DNA of 64,000 nt from Haemaphysalis longicornis (GCA_013339765.2 CM023457.1:78426192-78490191); one strand, 5' to 3'. Shown: positions 10,629 through 22,719, counted from the stretch's first letter. The notes: generated from the sequence alone by a model not told the origin. Numbers and translations are program-made.

Positions 10629-10724
10629 CGTGCAAGTCAACAATAGCCCATTCAATGACACAAGTGCACTACACACAACGTGTTCGGCAATACGTCCGAC
10701 GATTGGGCAGAGGCCGAGGAGTCA
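10629..10724 (+). repeat. Direct repeat, copy 2
   Basis: Second copy of the 95-bp unit, 640 bp downstream in the same orientation. Between and around the copies there is no clear coding frame. Confidence 0.8.
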
Positions 10725-12713
10725 CTGTCCGCCTTCTGTGGTGAAGTCTCGCCATGTAAAGTCTGTGGTGAGCCGATGCTGGCGACCGCAGTTGAACGCA
10801 CGCCTAAAAAAAGGAGCAGCCGGCAGGGCTAAATTGCAGATAGCCACCTGCAAAAAAGAACAACTGTTGTACAGTACACATCATGCCGACAAAGTCGCAG
10901 TGTGGGCCATGTTGTGCTTGGGACCCATCGCTCAGTCCTCAAAGCACGAACACCTTCTGAATTAGCTCTAATAAGTCTCAAGGAGATGCCACGGCTTGCA
11001 GTGCACGTACGACAAATAAAGTGTGCATGACGTTAGCAATTGCGTCATCGGTGTCGTGCTTGGTTATTCACACGGGCTCATCACTTTTATTACCATCTTT
11101 GCACGGTTACTGTCTTTTATATCCTCACCATTTACTTTGCAATAAAATAAAACAGAAGGAATAAATGGCCTTATGCAGAAAATGTTTTATGTGCTTGATA
11201 AAAGGACGCAACGTTTTTGCGATTACGCTTACCGGTTGCTCTACAGAAGAAAATTAACTTACACCGATGCCTATGTGTTGGCAGATGCTCACGTTTAAAT
11301 CAAAACTTAATGCGGATACTTGGCATGCACAAAATTGTTGTAGGAAGTGCGATCACAATTACTAACCGTCATTAGGTAAAACGAACGACCAAACTAGTTA
11401 TAACTAAACTCATATGAGCGCTTGTTTTTGATGCGTAATTAGGACGCCGGACGTAGCCATTTGACGAAGACACATTACCGTAGGAGGTAGATAACTTTGG
11501 TTGTGAAGTGGCAATGTACGTGTAAGAATTATTGCGGAATTAAGCACACGTTTAAGGTGACAGATTAAGATAATAATGATGCTTGAAGAAATGGTGAGCG
11601 AATGAAATTTGTGGGATGGAATTCAAATGTTCTGGAATCACGTGAGCTACCCTTATATTCAACTGTGCTTTGCTTCAAGCAGAACCTTCAGAAGAAGGTG
11701 CAAGCAGATCTCGGAAACCTTTCGTCGAGCATAAACGATACACGCCCAGCTTCGGGGCAGGCTGGTTCTTCGCCATATAGATTATGTTGAAGTAAGGCAT
11801 CTAAATCCCAACGACTTGAAGGCGAACACAATTTTCTGCCCTTTGACGAGTAGTGAGAAGTGGTAGTTTAACCTTAAATTAGGTTTTAAGTAGCCAAGCG
11901 GCTCCTGGGCTATGACGAGCGCCATAGTATTGAGAACGAGAATAATTTAGGCCCCATAGTTATCATTCATGCGCAACGAACTTTCCCCCACATGGCCGTT
12001 TTCGTCTTTCGCCTCGGTCAGAGAAACAGGAGTCACAGTCGCGATCGGCGTAAACCATGGGGCATCAGAGGGGGTAAGAGTGGACCAGAGACACGGCGTG
12101 CGCGCGATGTCCCAATTCTCTAAAACCTCGGGTTCAGTGGAGCCTAGATTCCAGCCCAAAAGTGTCAAGGTGGAGTTGAGATCAATCACAACTTCCAATC
12201 GTCGCGGTGGCCTTTGGGCGTGTACTTGAAGATTGTGATGTGAAAAAGGTACATGATGTTGAGAGGGACCAGTATAGCGAGCGAATTTCAACATTTGGTC
12301 TTGTGAAGGACGACCTCGAGGCAGAAGAGTGGCAGCACATGAGATGTAAGCATGTAGAAGGGCGTCTTTCTATAGCGTGCGCTGCAAAGAAAAGAGGCCC
12401 ACCAAATCTCCCGGTTTTTTTTTGCAGTAAAAAAAGGAGCTGTTGTCGGAAAGCTGGCGAAATGGAGAAATGAAGTGGCAAGGACGCATCAGTCCAGCTG
12501 CCTTTAACGGAACTTATGCCAGATTGCGAACAGAGTGCAAGCGTGGATAGGAAAGTGAGTCTTTGTGAACAAGAAAGAATTTTGCTGACGTACACGCGAA
12601 CTTAGGACTGATAGACACAAAAACACCTGGTAAGCGCCATAGAGTTACTTGCTGTTGGTGCGATGGAACTGTTGCCATTCACCGGTCGGAGGCCTGCAAT
12701 TTTGCTTAAGCTG
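10725..12713. other. No gene seen
   Basis: AT-rich intergenic sequence downstream of the M13 gene. Nothing recognisable. Confidence 0.35.
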
Positions 12714-12806
12714 CTACTCAATGACAGGACGCAACCGAAGCCTAGGAGATGAGCGCTGGCCGTATTGGCGCCAAGACAGGTACACATCCGTGACGTCGCA
12801 TTCATT
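12714..12806 (-). CDS. M13 gene, tentative last exon
   Basis: On the minus strand an acceptor (TTGCTTTAG|AATGAATGC) opens a phase-0 frame of 30 codons ending in TAG: NECDVTDVYLSW then SSPRLRLRPVIE. The SSPRLRLR part can be laid beside the HSP-x-x-R-x segment near the M13 C-terminus, but the similarity is short. The final Cys-containing tail of normal M13 proteins is absent. If this exon is wrong, exon 4 simply reads on to TGA at 12995-12997. Confidence 0.25.
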   Translation of the reverse strand, partial: NECDVTDVYLSWRQYGQRSSPRLRLRPVIE

Positions 12807-13018
12807 CTAAAGCAATTCAATGGATCTTTAGAAAAGCGCAGCGTCACAAACATGCACATATACTAAGGGCAGTGTAGGAATGGCGTTTAAATTATACGGC
12901 GGCACCATAGACGCGAGCCACGCATGCGGGAGCCTACTGTTTTGGCCGCTACGCCCACAAGCTGCGCCGCAAGCACTAAGAGGTTGTAAGGATGTCAAGA
13001 GGACCATTGGTCGCCTAC

Positions 13019-13426
13019 ATTGCTTTGGCGAAGTCTTCCGATCGTCCCGCAATGTGCGAAGCAGTTGACGAGAAAGAAAAGCTTGAGGTCCTCCTGGGCG
13101 CCGGCGGTGAATTGGCCGGACGTCGGCACAGCCTGGGGGTCCGAGGACTGCAGCGTGACCGCCGTGTGGCTGCCAAGGTGCGCCGCCACGCTCGCTGTGT
13201 ACACGTCCTGAATCTCTTGCTCGCTCGCGTTGGGCAGCACGTGGCTCGCGTTGAGGACTTCTATGAACTGAAGGACCTTCTCGTACACCGACCATGCGCC
13301 GGGCGGTACTTCGCTGTCTGGGTACTCCTGCGAGAAGACAGGCTGCCGTAAGCTGTTGGCGGGCACTGCAGTGGTGTAAAGCAGTTCTTGGTGAAGCGCA
13401 AAAGTCCGTCCCCGCAATCCGGGCAG
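13019..13426 (-). CDS. M13 peptidase-like protein, exon 4 (C-terminal domain)
   Basis: Minus-strand acceptor CCCAATTAG|CTGCCC at 13427, phase 0, matching the phase-0 end of exon 3. The frame encodes about 136 residues. SEVPPGAWSVYEKVL aligns in place of the GENIADNGGL..AY motif: the Glu may be kept but the Asp is gone. LKLFFLVNCFAHCG matches the conserved QLFFL-x-FA-x-x-WCG block. A possible but weak donor (AAT|GTAGGC) ends it at 13019; otherwise it reads through to a TGA at 12997. The second zinc-site motif is therefore degenerate, in agreement with the HEXXH loss in exon 3. Confidence 0.7.
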
Positions 13427-13842
13427 CTAATTGGGTAATAAGGCGTGTGAGAAAGCGCCCGCCCTGAACACACAATGAAGATCGCAGTGCGAGCCGGTTC
13501 TGTGCGGTCAACGTCAAAGCTGTCCGAAACGGCACACAAGGAAGAGACGCTACAGACACGGAAGTTCTTTCGATAGGATAGGAATGTATAGGTAAAAAGG
13601 AAGAGTGTCACAGCCTCACGAACCTGTTTACGAAGTCGTGTTGGGAGGAGGGGATGGCACATCACTGACTGGCTGTGGGAGAAAATGTCCGTATTGGCAT
13701 CACTCGATTCGAGATCCGGTTGAGCGATGTCGAGTGCTGCGTGCTAGCGTTTTCCCTGCACTTCGCGATTCATGCGCAAGCCCATTCGGACGAGACATGT
13801 GGGTAAAAAGCCGCTCCGGCGCAATGCCCCCTCCATCACATA

Positions 13843-14738
13843 TACAGGTTGTCCCAGCTATCACGCAGAGAGATTTAAAAAAAAATGGCAGTACTCGAAG
13901 AAAACCTAGTGCATAATGTTTCCAGTACAGTGGAGCAGCCGCCAGTGATGTTTTGTTATTGAGAAATAATTGTAACTAATTAATGAATTATTATTAATTC
14001 TCATAACGATGATTACGGTCCTAATCATTAAAGTGTCAATGAGGCACTTGTAGGTACCCACGAGAGGCATCCAACGGCGGTATTTTCGCTGACGAACTAA
14101 TTAAATACGCATTATTCTGGCCGAGAAAGAAACCACATGAAATATGAAAAATAGCACTTGACGGCGGTCCCACCCACATAAAGGGGCTTTAGTCCGTATC
14201 ATACAGCAGTGCCTTCAAACGGACTGCCTATGAGTCAACCATAATTCAAAAATAATAAAAAAAGAAAGCAGAAATCGCGACTGAGTTTTTGCCTTATCTG
14301 CCTCACCCGCACCGCGAAACTTGCTGTTGCTGCTTCTTCCTTGCATGTCATTATCAAGGCGATGCGCTGTCTCTTCGGGCGTGTGACAGGTAAAGCAGTT
14401 GTTTTCAATCAGCCAATTTGAGGGCGCCGGTTTATGAAGTGGGTGGGAGCACCTTCAGGTGGTATTTTTTTATATTTCGCGGGATTTCTTTATCGGTCAG
14501 TATAAATGAATACGCAATTAGCTCGTTGCTCAAAATATTGCCGTTAGACGCCTCCCCTGGGTAACTACAAATTACTCATTGACACTTCAATGATTAGGAC
14601 CGTAGTTCTCGAGATAAATAATTAATTACAATTATTTAATGGACAAATTACTGGCCGCTACTATGCGCCAGGTTTTCTTCGAGTAACCCCATTGCTTTTT
14701 TTTTTAATTTTTGTGCATGATAGCTGCGACATCCTGTA
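13843..14738. mobile_element. MITE with long inverted repeats, TA target
   Basis: The left arm begins TACAGGTTGTCCCAGCTATCA and the right arm ends with the near-complement, finishing ATCCTGTA. Arms of roughly 300 bp match imperfectly (shared blocks ACTCGAAGAAAACCT, CGGTCCTAATCATT, AGTGTCAATGAG). TA lies outside each end. There is no transposase frame in the 0.9 kb. It sits between M13 exons 4 and 3. Confidence 0.85.
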
Positions 14739-16301
14739 TATGTTGGCTAATATTTACGAAGTGCATGGCGGATGTATTTAAGTGGACATTATAATGTCGA
14801 AATTATAAAATGCATTTGCGTTAAGAATTTCAATATCGCTACACATAATATAGCATAAGCACGAGATGCGATGTAATCACATACAATGCTGTTATCAACC
14901 CTAGGAAATGAAGCCTATCTTAATTTTAAGAAAAAGGTCGTGCCACTCACTAACAAAAGACTAACCCGGTACTTGTCGCAGTATAAACAAGGCTCTAAGG
15001 GCTTTTACTAACCGGCCATTCATAACCCAGTAAGAAGCTACGCGTGACAATGCCGATTGGCAAAGCAAAGAACACGACCCAGACACATTCAAGCCGAACA
15101 TATCACACTTAGACAACCAACAAATAAACTGAGCAAGAAAAGCTACGGGACGCAAAGGGAGAGCCAGTATAACTCAGCTACCTTAGAAATACAACCACTC
15201 TTGGTTGTATTGCCAGAGTCTTCTGATAGTCAGTGGATGTGTCTCAAAAATCTAATATTTTAACAATATTGTTAGAAATATGCATTTTAATGTTACATAT
15301 ACAAATCAGAATATTGATTTCCATGAACCTGTTAATTGTGATTTGGAGTGGGAAAGGCCCGTAGTTATTATGTTCAAGAGGTCATAATATTTCCTTACTA
15401 TCAATGCATGTTAGTATAAAACAAGCAGCAGTTACCAAGTACACGGTCTAGACTAGTAACGGTTCCGCTTTTAGTGGCAGGACCTACGTGCCATTCAGGG
15501 GGGCAGTAAAGGTCATACAAACTTAAACACAGCAGTTACTACCCTTTTACGAGCTTTTTTGTTAAGAGTGAACGTTAGAACAAGAACAATATGCTTGGGT
15601 TAGTAAGGTAAAGAATTGAATTAGTTCGGTAACTATTATTATTATTTGGACTGTGCTTTAGGCTGCGGAGTACCCAAAATTAGGGACCACACACGAACAA
15701 ATTGGGCAGAACGAGAGCCTTTGCGCTATATCGTGTGTTCCTTCTAATTTAGTGCACCGTGTAGCCTACTTGTTAACCCTGTTACGTAATACTACTTTTC
15801 AGCCAAGTGAGGGAACAAAAAGAATGCGGTGCAATTAGGACGTCTTGTATAAATAAGCCACTCCGTCTCCAAGAAGTACGCTTCACAACACTGGCGCCTG
15901 CTTATTTTGGTGTTTTACAAAACACTATTACAAAGAACATGCAGAAGTTGTGATTTCGCCCAGCGTATGCTTTCCATTATATTTTATCTCAAGCTACTAC
16001 TCACGCCGCATCCCTTTCAGAATAATTTCCGCCCGCTTCATCATTGAGCTTGCGCCCAATATTTGCACAAATTTATATCCCCTTGGCGCCAACAGAGACA
16101 AAGCAAGACCCCAATTAAAATTACCGGAGGAAATCACTTTCCATGCTATCTCAAAGGGGAGTATTCCGCCTGGATAAATTCTTCGGTCTTTCACAGGCGT
16201 CTACAGTTTACGATCGGTGGACCTCAGAAAGAATTAAGCCCTGTAGTGCGATTGCAAGACCGCGAAGTTTCTCTGTTTCTGTGTGCGTGCGGTTGTGGAA
16301 A

Positions 16302-16302
<1 letters not shown>
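14739..16302. other. Intronic sequence, no gene seen
   Basis: AT-rich sequence in the M13 intron between exons 3 and 4. No coding frame or repeat recognised. Confidence 0.4.
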
Positions 16303-16333
<31 letters not shown>

Positions 16334-16394
16334 CGTGCGTGCGTGCGTGCGTGTGCGTGTGCGTGTGCGTGTGCATTTGCGTGTGTCTGTGTGT
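16303..16394. repeat. (TG)n microsatellite, left block
   Basis: TG dinucleotides with GCGTGC interruptions, directly abutting a SINE. Confidence 0.95.
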
Positions 16395-16574
16395 GATTGA
16401 TTTTGATTGATTGGGAGGTTTAACGCGCCGATGCAACGCTCGCGATGAGGAGCGCCGTAGTGGAGGGCTCCGGATTAATTTTGACCACCTGGGGATCTTT
16501 AACGTGCACCGTAATCTCGTACACACGGGCGTTTTTGCTTTTCGCCTCCATCAGAAAAGCGGCCGCCGCGGCCG
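16395..16574 (-). mobile_element. SINE between two (TG)n blocks
   Basis: Antisense SINE body with ATTGATTTTGATTGATT tail. It ends at GGCCGCCGCGGCCGG, where the tRNA-like head should begin, and runs straight into TG repeats. Confidence 0.85.
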
Positions 16575-16590
16575 GTGTGTGTGTGTGTGT

Positions 16591-16623
<33 letters not shown>

Positions 16624-16648
16624 CGCGTGTGCGTGCGTGCGTGCGTGT

Positions 16649-16746
<98 letters not shown>
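16575..16746. repeat. (TG)n microsatellite, right block
   Basis: About 170 bp of almost pure TG with two GCGTGCGTGC interruptions. Confidence 0.97.
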
Positions 16747-17035
16747 AGCTATAGTAACGTATTCATCCACCCTTGATAGGAGGGCAGGATGGCCACGGAA
16801 GCCTTTAAAACAGGGATATTAGTCTCCCAGAGAGGCTCGACACAAAAGCGTTCCTCTATCAACCTCCATCTCTGCCTTCCTGGAGTCCTGGTTTACGAGG
16901 GACTTTCATACCATTGTTTCAAGCGCAATCAAGTCATAATTTAAGTACTTGCTATAAATCTACACAAGATGGCTCTTCTTGCGGCATCGTCCACCAAATT
17001 TATTCGATTCCTGACCAACTTCCCCAACCACTTAC

Positions 17036-18271
17036 TTCGAACATGTCGTCGTAGAAGTTGAAGCGCACTAGATGGATCAGCTGGGTCGAGACGAAGGTCC
17101 CGGCAAATGCAGCAAGCACGGCAGCCGGATGCCATTGCGTCAGCAGAGGAGAAGCAGCCAAAGGCGGAGGAACCACGACCTCGCGGCCCACCAAGAGCTG
17201 GTAGAGCCATATGTTCACGATACCCGGGACGTGAAAAATCGCGTGACGTGGCCTGCGCATTGACCGCTTGAAGAAGTCAACGGTGGCTGTGGCTGTCCGA
17301 AGGTAGAGGTCGAAGAAAGCACCGCTGCTGTCTTTGGGCAAGTAACCGTACGCGTGCTCTAGCAGGGACCACGACCCGGTCATATTAAACGCGTTGACGC
17401 TGAGCTTAGCGCTAAGGGCATCGATGTAACTTTCTAGCCTAGCGTCGTGGCCAACAAGAAACATCCTAAGGGAAAGCAAGGAATGTTGCAAGACGCGCCA
17501 CATACTTATCAAATGTTTGGCGTTATACTTGAGGACTTCCCACTTGATCAGCGGCATCAGCGTCTCGAGGGCATCGTTACAGCGGTGGTAGCGATGGGTC
17601 CACTCATCGGTAGCCGTGCCCGTGTCTTCCAGGAGGCTGTTTAACAGGTAACGGTTCAACACGGGCGACAGCGCCCAAACGGCATAGGCGCCCAGGAACA
17701 GCTTGAAGCGCTCCATGGAGGCGCTGCCATTGAGGTGCGTCGAGTTTAGGTTCTTGTAGAACTCCGGCTGCAGGTTCACAATGTGGTTCTCGGGCCAGAG
17801 CTGTGACTCGTCGGGAAGGTACCCGTTCAGAGCTCGCCGCATGTCGGCGTCCCGAAGGTCCTGGAAACGGGGCACTGCGTTGATGCCCCAGTACAGCTTC
17901 ACTTGACCTACCAAGATTTCGTGCGTGAGCAAGACCTCCTCGATCATGCGCGAATACGACTGGCCCAATCCACCCACGATCTCGGCGCAGCGCCGAAGGT
18001 AGTCTTTGGACTTGCTACGGATAGTGAGTGTCTCGATGTCGAGCATCCACTGACTGAACCGCGTGTCCAATGTCATGTATATGGTGTTCTCGGATTGTCT
18101 TGTCGGGTGGCGACCCACGGCGAAGGCCCAGAAAATGGGAAGGCCGTACTGCAGCGAGGCTCGAACCAGGATGTCGAGGAGCTGCGGTCGGGTCGCGCGT
18201 GACTTGTAGGGCCAAGGCAGACCAAGCTCTCCCAGGAATCTCTGCAGCGTCCAGGAACTTTTCATTTCCAC
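17036..18271 (-). CDS. M13 peptidase-like protein, exon 3 (main domain, HEXXH lost)
   Basis: 412 codons on the minus strand between an acceptor (AAATCCTCAG|GTGGAA) at 18272 and a strong donor (TTCGAA|GTAAGT) at 17035; both ends are phase 0. The sequence follows the M13 fold: FLGELGLPWP, SLQYGLP, then a long helical region. Near the end, VNIWLYQLL lines up without gaps over the 23 residues before and through the zinc site of neprilysin. Where the family has VIGHEITH this protein has FVSTQLIH: the first zinc His and the catalytic Glu are Thr and Gln. The protein is therefore predicted not to cleave peptides. M13 enzymes are type II membrane or secreted zinc endopeptidases that inactivate small peptides, and ticks carry many copies. 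The frame is open throughout, so this looks like a maintained pseudoenzyme rather than a decayed gene. Confidence 0.88.
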
Positions 18272-18739
18272 CTGAGGATTTCATGGTGGTATGAGGACCA
18301 GTGGGCATGAAATCTAGCCTCTTTTGCGACAGGCTCGTCGTTTCTCAGGTCACAGGCCTTGAAATCAACATTTCTCACTTTTACGTGTAGCTGACCGCTA
18401 TACAAGACAGCTCCTTCAAGGGATCTTCTATACCGAGAGAGTATGGGAGTTCGAAATTCAAGGTTGAATAACTCTATTACTTTTCTTCTCCCGGTGTATG
18501 CCTTCATCGGTTTCGATTCTGGCTAGCGGTAACATTTAGGACTGGTGCTAAACGTAAATACACCCTTAACGATGGACCAGTAGACCACAGACTGCTTGAG
18601 AAATAGCGGTAATGTCACCATATGAAGTTCTTTTAGTTTGAGCGGACATATACACCTGGTAAATACTTCTTACGCAATCCAGTGGATAATATTACGCCTG
18701 TGTGAATGGGGCACCTCAGGGGAAGTGCGGTTCCTTCCT

Positions 18740-19565
18740 GAGATTAGCTCTTCAGAATCATAGTGACGCCACCTGTAACGTAAAATTTGCTAAATTATTA
18801 AGCTATGTAATTAAGGGAAAAGGGTATGGCCACGCGAATCACTAGCTTATTTCCCGCACCAGAATCTATGATGTAGTATGCACAGCTTGGCGATTGGCTT
18901 AGGCCGGCAAATACAAACCCTAAGTTTGGCAGGGCTTATAAGCTTGTTGAATGTACTATTTACGCTTAAATGTAATGCATATCCATTTTATAGCAGGAAG
19001 AATGGTTGAATAAAAATGGTAGTTAGGAAGTACACGTAAACATACAAGTACCACTGCGTATTGCAGTTAGTACTGCGCGCACTATACTTGTTATAGCTGC
19101 GTAGCAGTCCGAGGATTTGTGGTTGTCTCGGACCACACTGGCCGATTGGTGTAAGCGACGTTGTCTTTTGTAACTCTGTCGAGCATACCCCAATATTTCA
19201 TAAAACGATTGCTACCTAGCCTAACAAAACAAGCCACGGGCAAATACTGTCGAAGCAAAGCAAAGCGGACAGCGGTCATGGGCAGTATGGGGGCGTCACC
19301 TAGGAGCACTGACGGGAAACAAGACGTTCCGCACTCCACGGCAGACTAAATAGCGCACTAAAGTTCGTTTGAAGACCTGTCCTGGTTACGTCATCGCAAA
19401 CGTAACAAAACAGATGATTTGCGGGAGAATCAAAATTTGAACTTAAATTGATTCCTTACTCAGTGCAAAAAGCATCGTTTGCGGCCGGACGAGTGTTTGG
19501 GGCACTAGGAAACACCCGATCTCTCTAATAAAACAAACTTGTATTTGGCCTGCATGGCCCGTTTT
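18740..19565. mobile_element. Degraded MITE, AGGAGCC-end family
   Basis: Lies in the intron between exons 2 and 3. It shares long blocks with 23640-24180 (AGAATCATAGTGACGCCACC, GGTATGGCCACGC, CGCGCACTATACTTG). The right part with CTTGTATTTGGCCTGCATGG resembles the right ends at 32757 and 38077. Confidence 0.6.
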
Positions 19566-19763
19566 AGAGGCAATGGCAAAGAGGGGAGAGGGGTCTGGAA
19601 GGTGGTGGTCAAGTTCTTCCGCTGACCCTCTGTGCCCAGCAAAGAAGCGGAGAGATCCTATACTTATTTCAAATACGCGACAGTCATCGGCGACAGGCAA
19701 CAAATAGACCCCTCAATTTTCTCCGCTGAGCCTATGTGAGCAGCGGTGTGAAATGCCACTTGC

Positions 19764-19941
19764 CGAGTTCAGGCAGCGAACGATGAACGCGGTGGCCAGC
19801 TGCTTGACGCTCGTCAGCCGCTGAGGAGTGGGCTCGAGCAGCAAGCTCTTGACGGCGGCTCGCTCGAAAGCCGAGATGTACCGCCTCAGCGGGTTGCCAG
19901 GGTGCCCGCCTCCCCTTCGGTCCCAGCCGTTGCACACGTGC
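19764..19941 (-). CDS. M13 peptidase-like protein, exon 2
   Basis: Minus-strand acceptor (CACTGCAG|GCACGTG) at 19942. The first base completes the split codon GA|G from exon 1, giving Y-E-H-V-C-N-G-W-D, the family's conserved FYE-x-VCG-x-W block. The exon then encodes RRYISAFERAAVKSLL and LATAFIVRCLNS. It ends in phase 0 at TCG|GCAAGT, a GC-type donor. This phase fits exon 3 directly, while the nearest GT (four bases on) would break the frame. The conserved Cys residues support a disulfide-bonded ectodomain. Confidence 0.8.
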
Positions 19942-22470
19942 CTGCAGTGCAGGAATGGCCGACATGCGAGATAGTCATCACTCATTACTTGTACAGGGTA
20001 TGCGCCAACTATGTTGTGGCACGGCAACTTATTACCATGCACGTGCACGTGTGTTCAGACTTTCGTCTTTGGCAGGAGTCTAAATTATATGGCTGCGTGC
20101 CGTTTATAAACAGCGAAGTCGCTGCACCGATTACCGTATGTACAAACTTACTCCGAGCATGGAAGGTCGGGATGTTGTCCGACGTCATCTCTGATTGAAA
20201 TGAGGGAAGGATTGGTTTTATTGACAGGAGCTGTTGGAATTTAGTCTCCTACTCGGAGCGCGATGTCCGCGGGTTGAATGAGGACTATGCTCGCCTAGGG
20301 TTGCAAGTTAAAAAGAACACCACGAGCGTCTAGGACAGTCCTTAGCGAGTCCAGCGCTCGAACGCGTAGAAGCCCGACGTCAGCAGCTAATGATATGAGT
20401 CATAGTTGGTGAACATTTTTCGACGCACTGAATTCAGTCTGGCGATCGATGGTAGTTTTCTCCAAAGTGCTGTCGCCTTAGAACGCTCTTTTTTTAACGG
20501 CATGGATGTACCTTTACTACAAGGCCAATGTCCTTGAGTGCTGCGCGCTCATGGGGGACTCGCAATGGGCAGAAAAGCTCCTATTATTATTTGCTCTATT
20601 ACAAATATTGTGGTGGTAAAGTAACTTATGGAGATATTGTATATAAGTAGGTATAAACACCGAAGAGTCCTCCCGCGCTCCTATAGTATATGCAACACGC
20701 TGTTCGGAGACGTGTAGGAACGGCTTGCATACTAGAGAACAGCGAAAAAAATGTTTTGTGAAATGGTAATGTTGTCGAAGAATTAAAATTAAATACTCCT
20801 AATTAAAAAACCGAAAAAAATATTCAACCTAACAGAGACAACATGTGGTGCCCACCCCTCCACTCTGGGCGAGGAGGCGCCAGCAACGCCCTCCTCCTTG
20901 GTCGGGCGAGGGCGATCCTCGCGCGCCTCACTACTCTATCTACGAGGCGACGGGGGACGCGCGCAAGAGACTCCCTAGGGAGACCGCCCTTGGGACGCGC
21001 AGCGATCGCACGGTACGTAAATGCCTTTCGGCCACTTTTGGCTGTTCTTGCATTGGCCGCTGTTTCCCACTAGCGTGGATCACGGCACCCACCGTGGGGA
21101 TTTGCGAACGCCTTAATTGCTTCATTGCGGTTATGGAGGACGTCCGGTGAGTCTTCGGGCATATTCCACGCCTTTTGTGGGGTGTCCGCGCCCGCGCTGT
21201 GATGGCTTGCGCAGTCATAGGTTAGCAGGCGAGCGCCGATGGCACCCGGTCGAGTCCAGTTGCTTGAAGTGCATAGCGGTCACAGGAGCCCCCTTCCCTT
21301 TCCGCTTCCCTGTTATGTGACTGACAACGTACTCGCGCGGCGAGAGTTGAGGCTCGCTCTCGGGCCTCAGTCTCCCAGCAGGGCGGTTCGGAGCTGCGTG
21401 AGAGCAGTGGGAATAACGACAGCGCGCTATTCTATTCTTTTATTCCTTAAGGATATGCCCACATACGTCAGTTGTTGTCTACTGCTATACAGAGAAAAAC
21501 GTAATACGGTTAAATAGGCCTATTCGTTGTGCAGCAGAATGCAATACAAGCGATAGAAAGAATGCAGTACCGAGATGACAACACGGCTTTTTTTTTTTGT
21601 TGGAAAATAAGGTGTTCTAAGCGCAGGTCAACTGCACCTATAAGGACTGCATCAGCATAACTTCATAGATGTCTTTTAAAACTTCAAGTTTTTCGTTTAG
21701 AAACATTAACAACATGCTTCCATGTATGGTAACCAAGTATGGCCAAGGATATATGAAATGTCTTTCTAGTTTGTTAACGAACGGTACGTCGGCGACAGAT
21801 TTTGGAATTACCTTACATAAAATCTCCGAAAGCAGCTTTCGGAAACGTAACCGTTTACAAGTAATACTGATTTACTTTCTTGTGGCACATATTATATGCA
21901 CCCGATTTCAAACCGATATTCGTGATCGGTCGGTATCCTGTTTCTAACAAGTGTTGTGGCCATTACCGAGCTCATGGACACCTACACACCTTAATTTAAT
22001 GTTGAATGGAAATAATAAAAACGGGTATACACTTGTCTCGTATACCTTATGTCGGTGTTGGTCTTGGCTTTGGATCTTGTACTGATTATCACGTACTATT
22101 GTATGCGATTAGCAGGCACCCGTCAAAATGCACTGTTGGTGTTCTTTGCACAGTGTTGCACAGTGTTTCGAGGTCTTATCAAGCACGGATACGTACTTCT
22201 CATCCACGAAATAATAAAAGACGCTAAAAATGTAAGAACATTGATGCCACAATATGCCTGGGCGCTTACATCTCTTGGCCCTACAGCCTTGCACCTTGGT
22301 TTTGAAGGACGTCTTCGTTCGCCTACAGCCATGAGTAGGGGCCCAATATTAAGGAATTAGAAAAGCGTGTCTGAGGCGCAAAAAATGCGGCAGGGAAAAC
22401 AACTTTTTAGGACACCAACGTCGTAAATGTAGGCGATATCAATCTTTACATATATGCAACTTATTTCAAA
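19942..22470. other. Intron 1 of the M13 gene, left part
   Basis: No gene seen. 20840-21420 is a GC-rich patch with overlapping short frames and no recognised domain; the remainder is AT-rich. Confidence 0.4.
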
Positions 22471-22712
22471 TTGATTGATGGTGGGGTTTCACGCGCCGAC
22501 GCAACGCAGGCGATGAGGCACGCCGTAGTGGAGGGCTCCGGATTAATTTTGACCACCTGGGGATCATTTAACGTGCGCCGAAATCTCGTACACACGGGCG
22601 TTTTTGCTTTTCGCCTCCATCAGAAAAGCGGCCGCCGCGGCCGGGAATCGAACCCGCGACCTCGTGCTCAACAGCGCAACGCCTTAGCCACTGAGCCACC
22701 GCGGCGGGTGGC
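22471..22712 (-). mobile_element. Full-length tRNA-derived SINE, antisense
   Basis: The best-preserved copy. The minus strand starts with a tRNA-like head (22634-22708) holding A box TGGCTCAGTGGC and B box GGTTCGATTCC, with pairing ends GCCGCGG/CCGCGGC. The common body and an ATCAATCAA tail follow. A 7-bp duplication, TCAAATT, may flank it (22466-22472 and 22713-22719). Such a head recruits RNA polymerase III. Confidence 0.9.
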
Positions 22713-22719
22713 TCAAATT

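Noticed and set aside
12828..13559. 243-codon minus-strand frame overlapping M13 exon 4
   Set aside because: Other frame of the M13 exon; the exon-4 frame shows the family motifs.
22634..22708. tRNA gene
   Set aside because: The A and B boxes and acceptor stem look good, but it is the head of the SINE found many times here, with an irregular anticodon arm.
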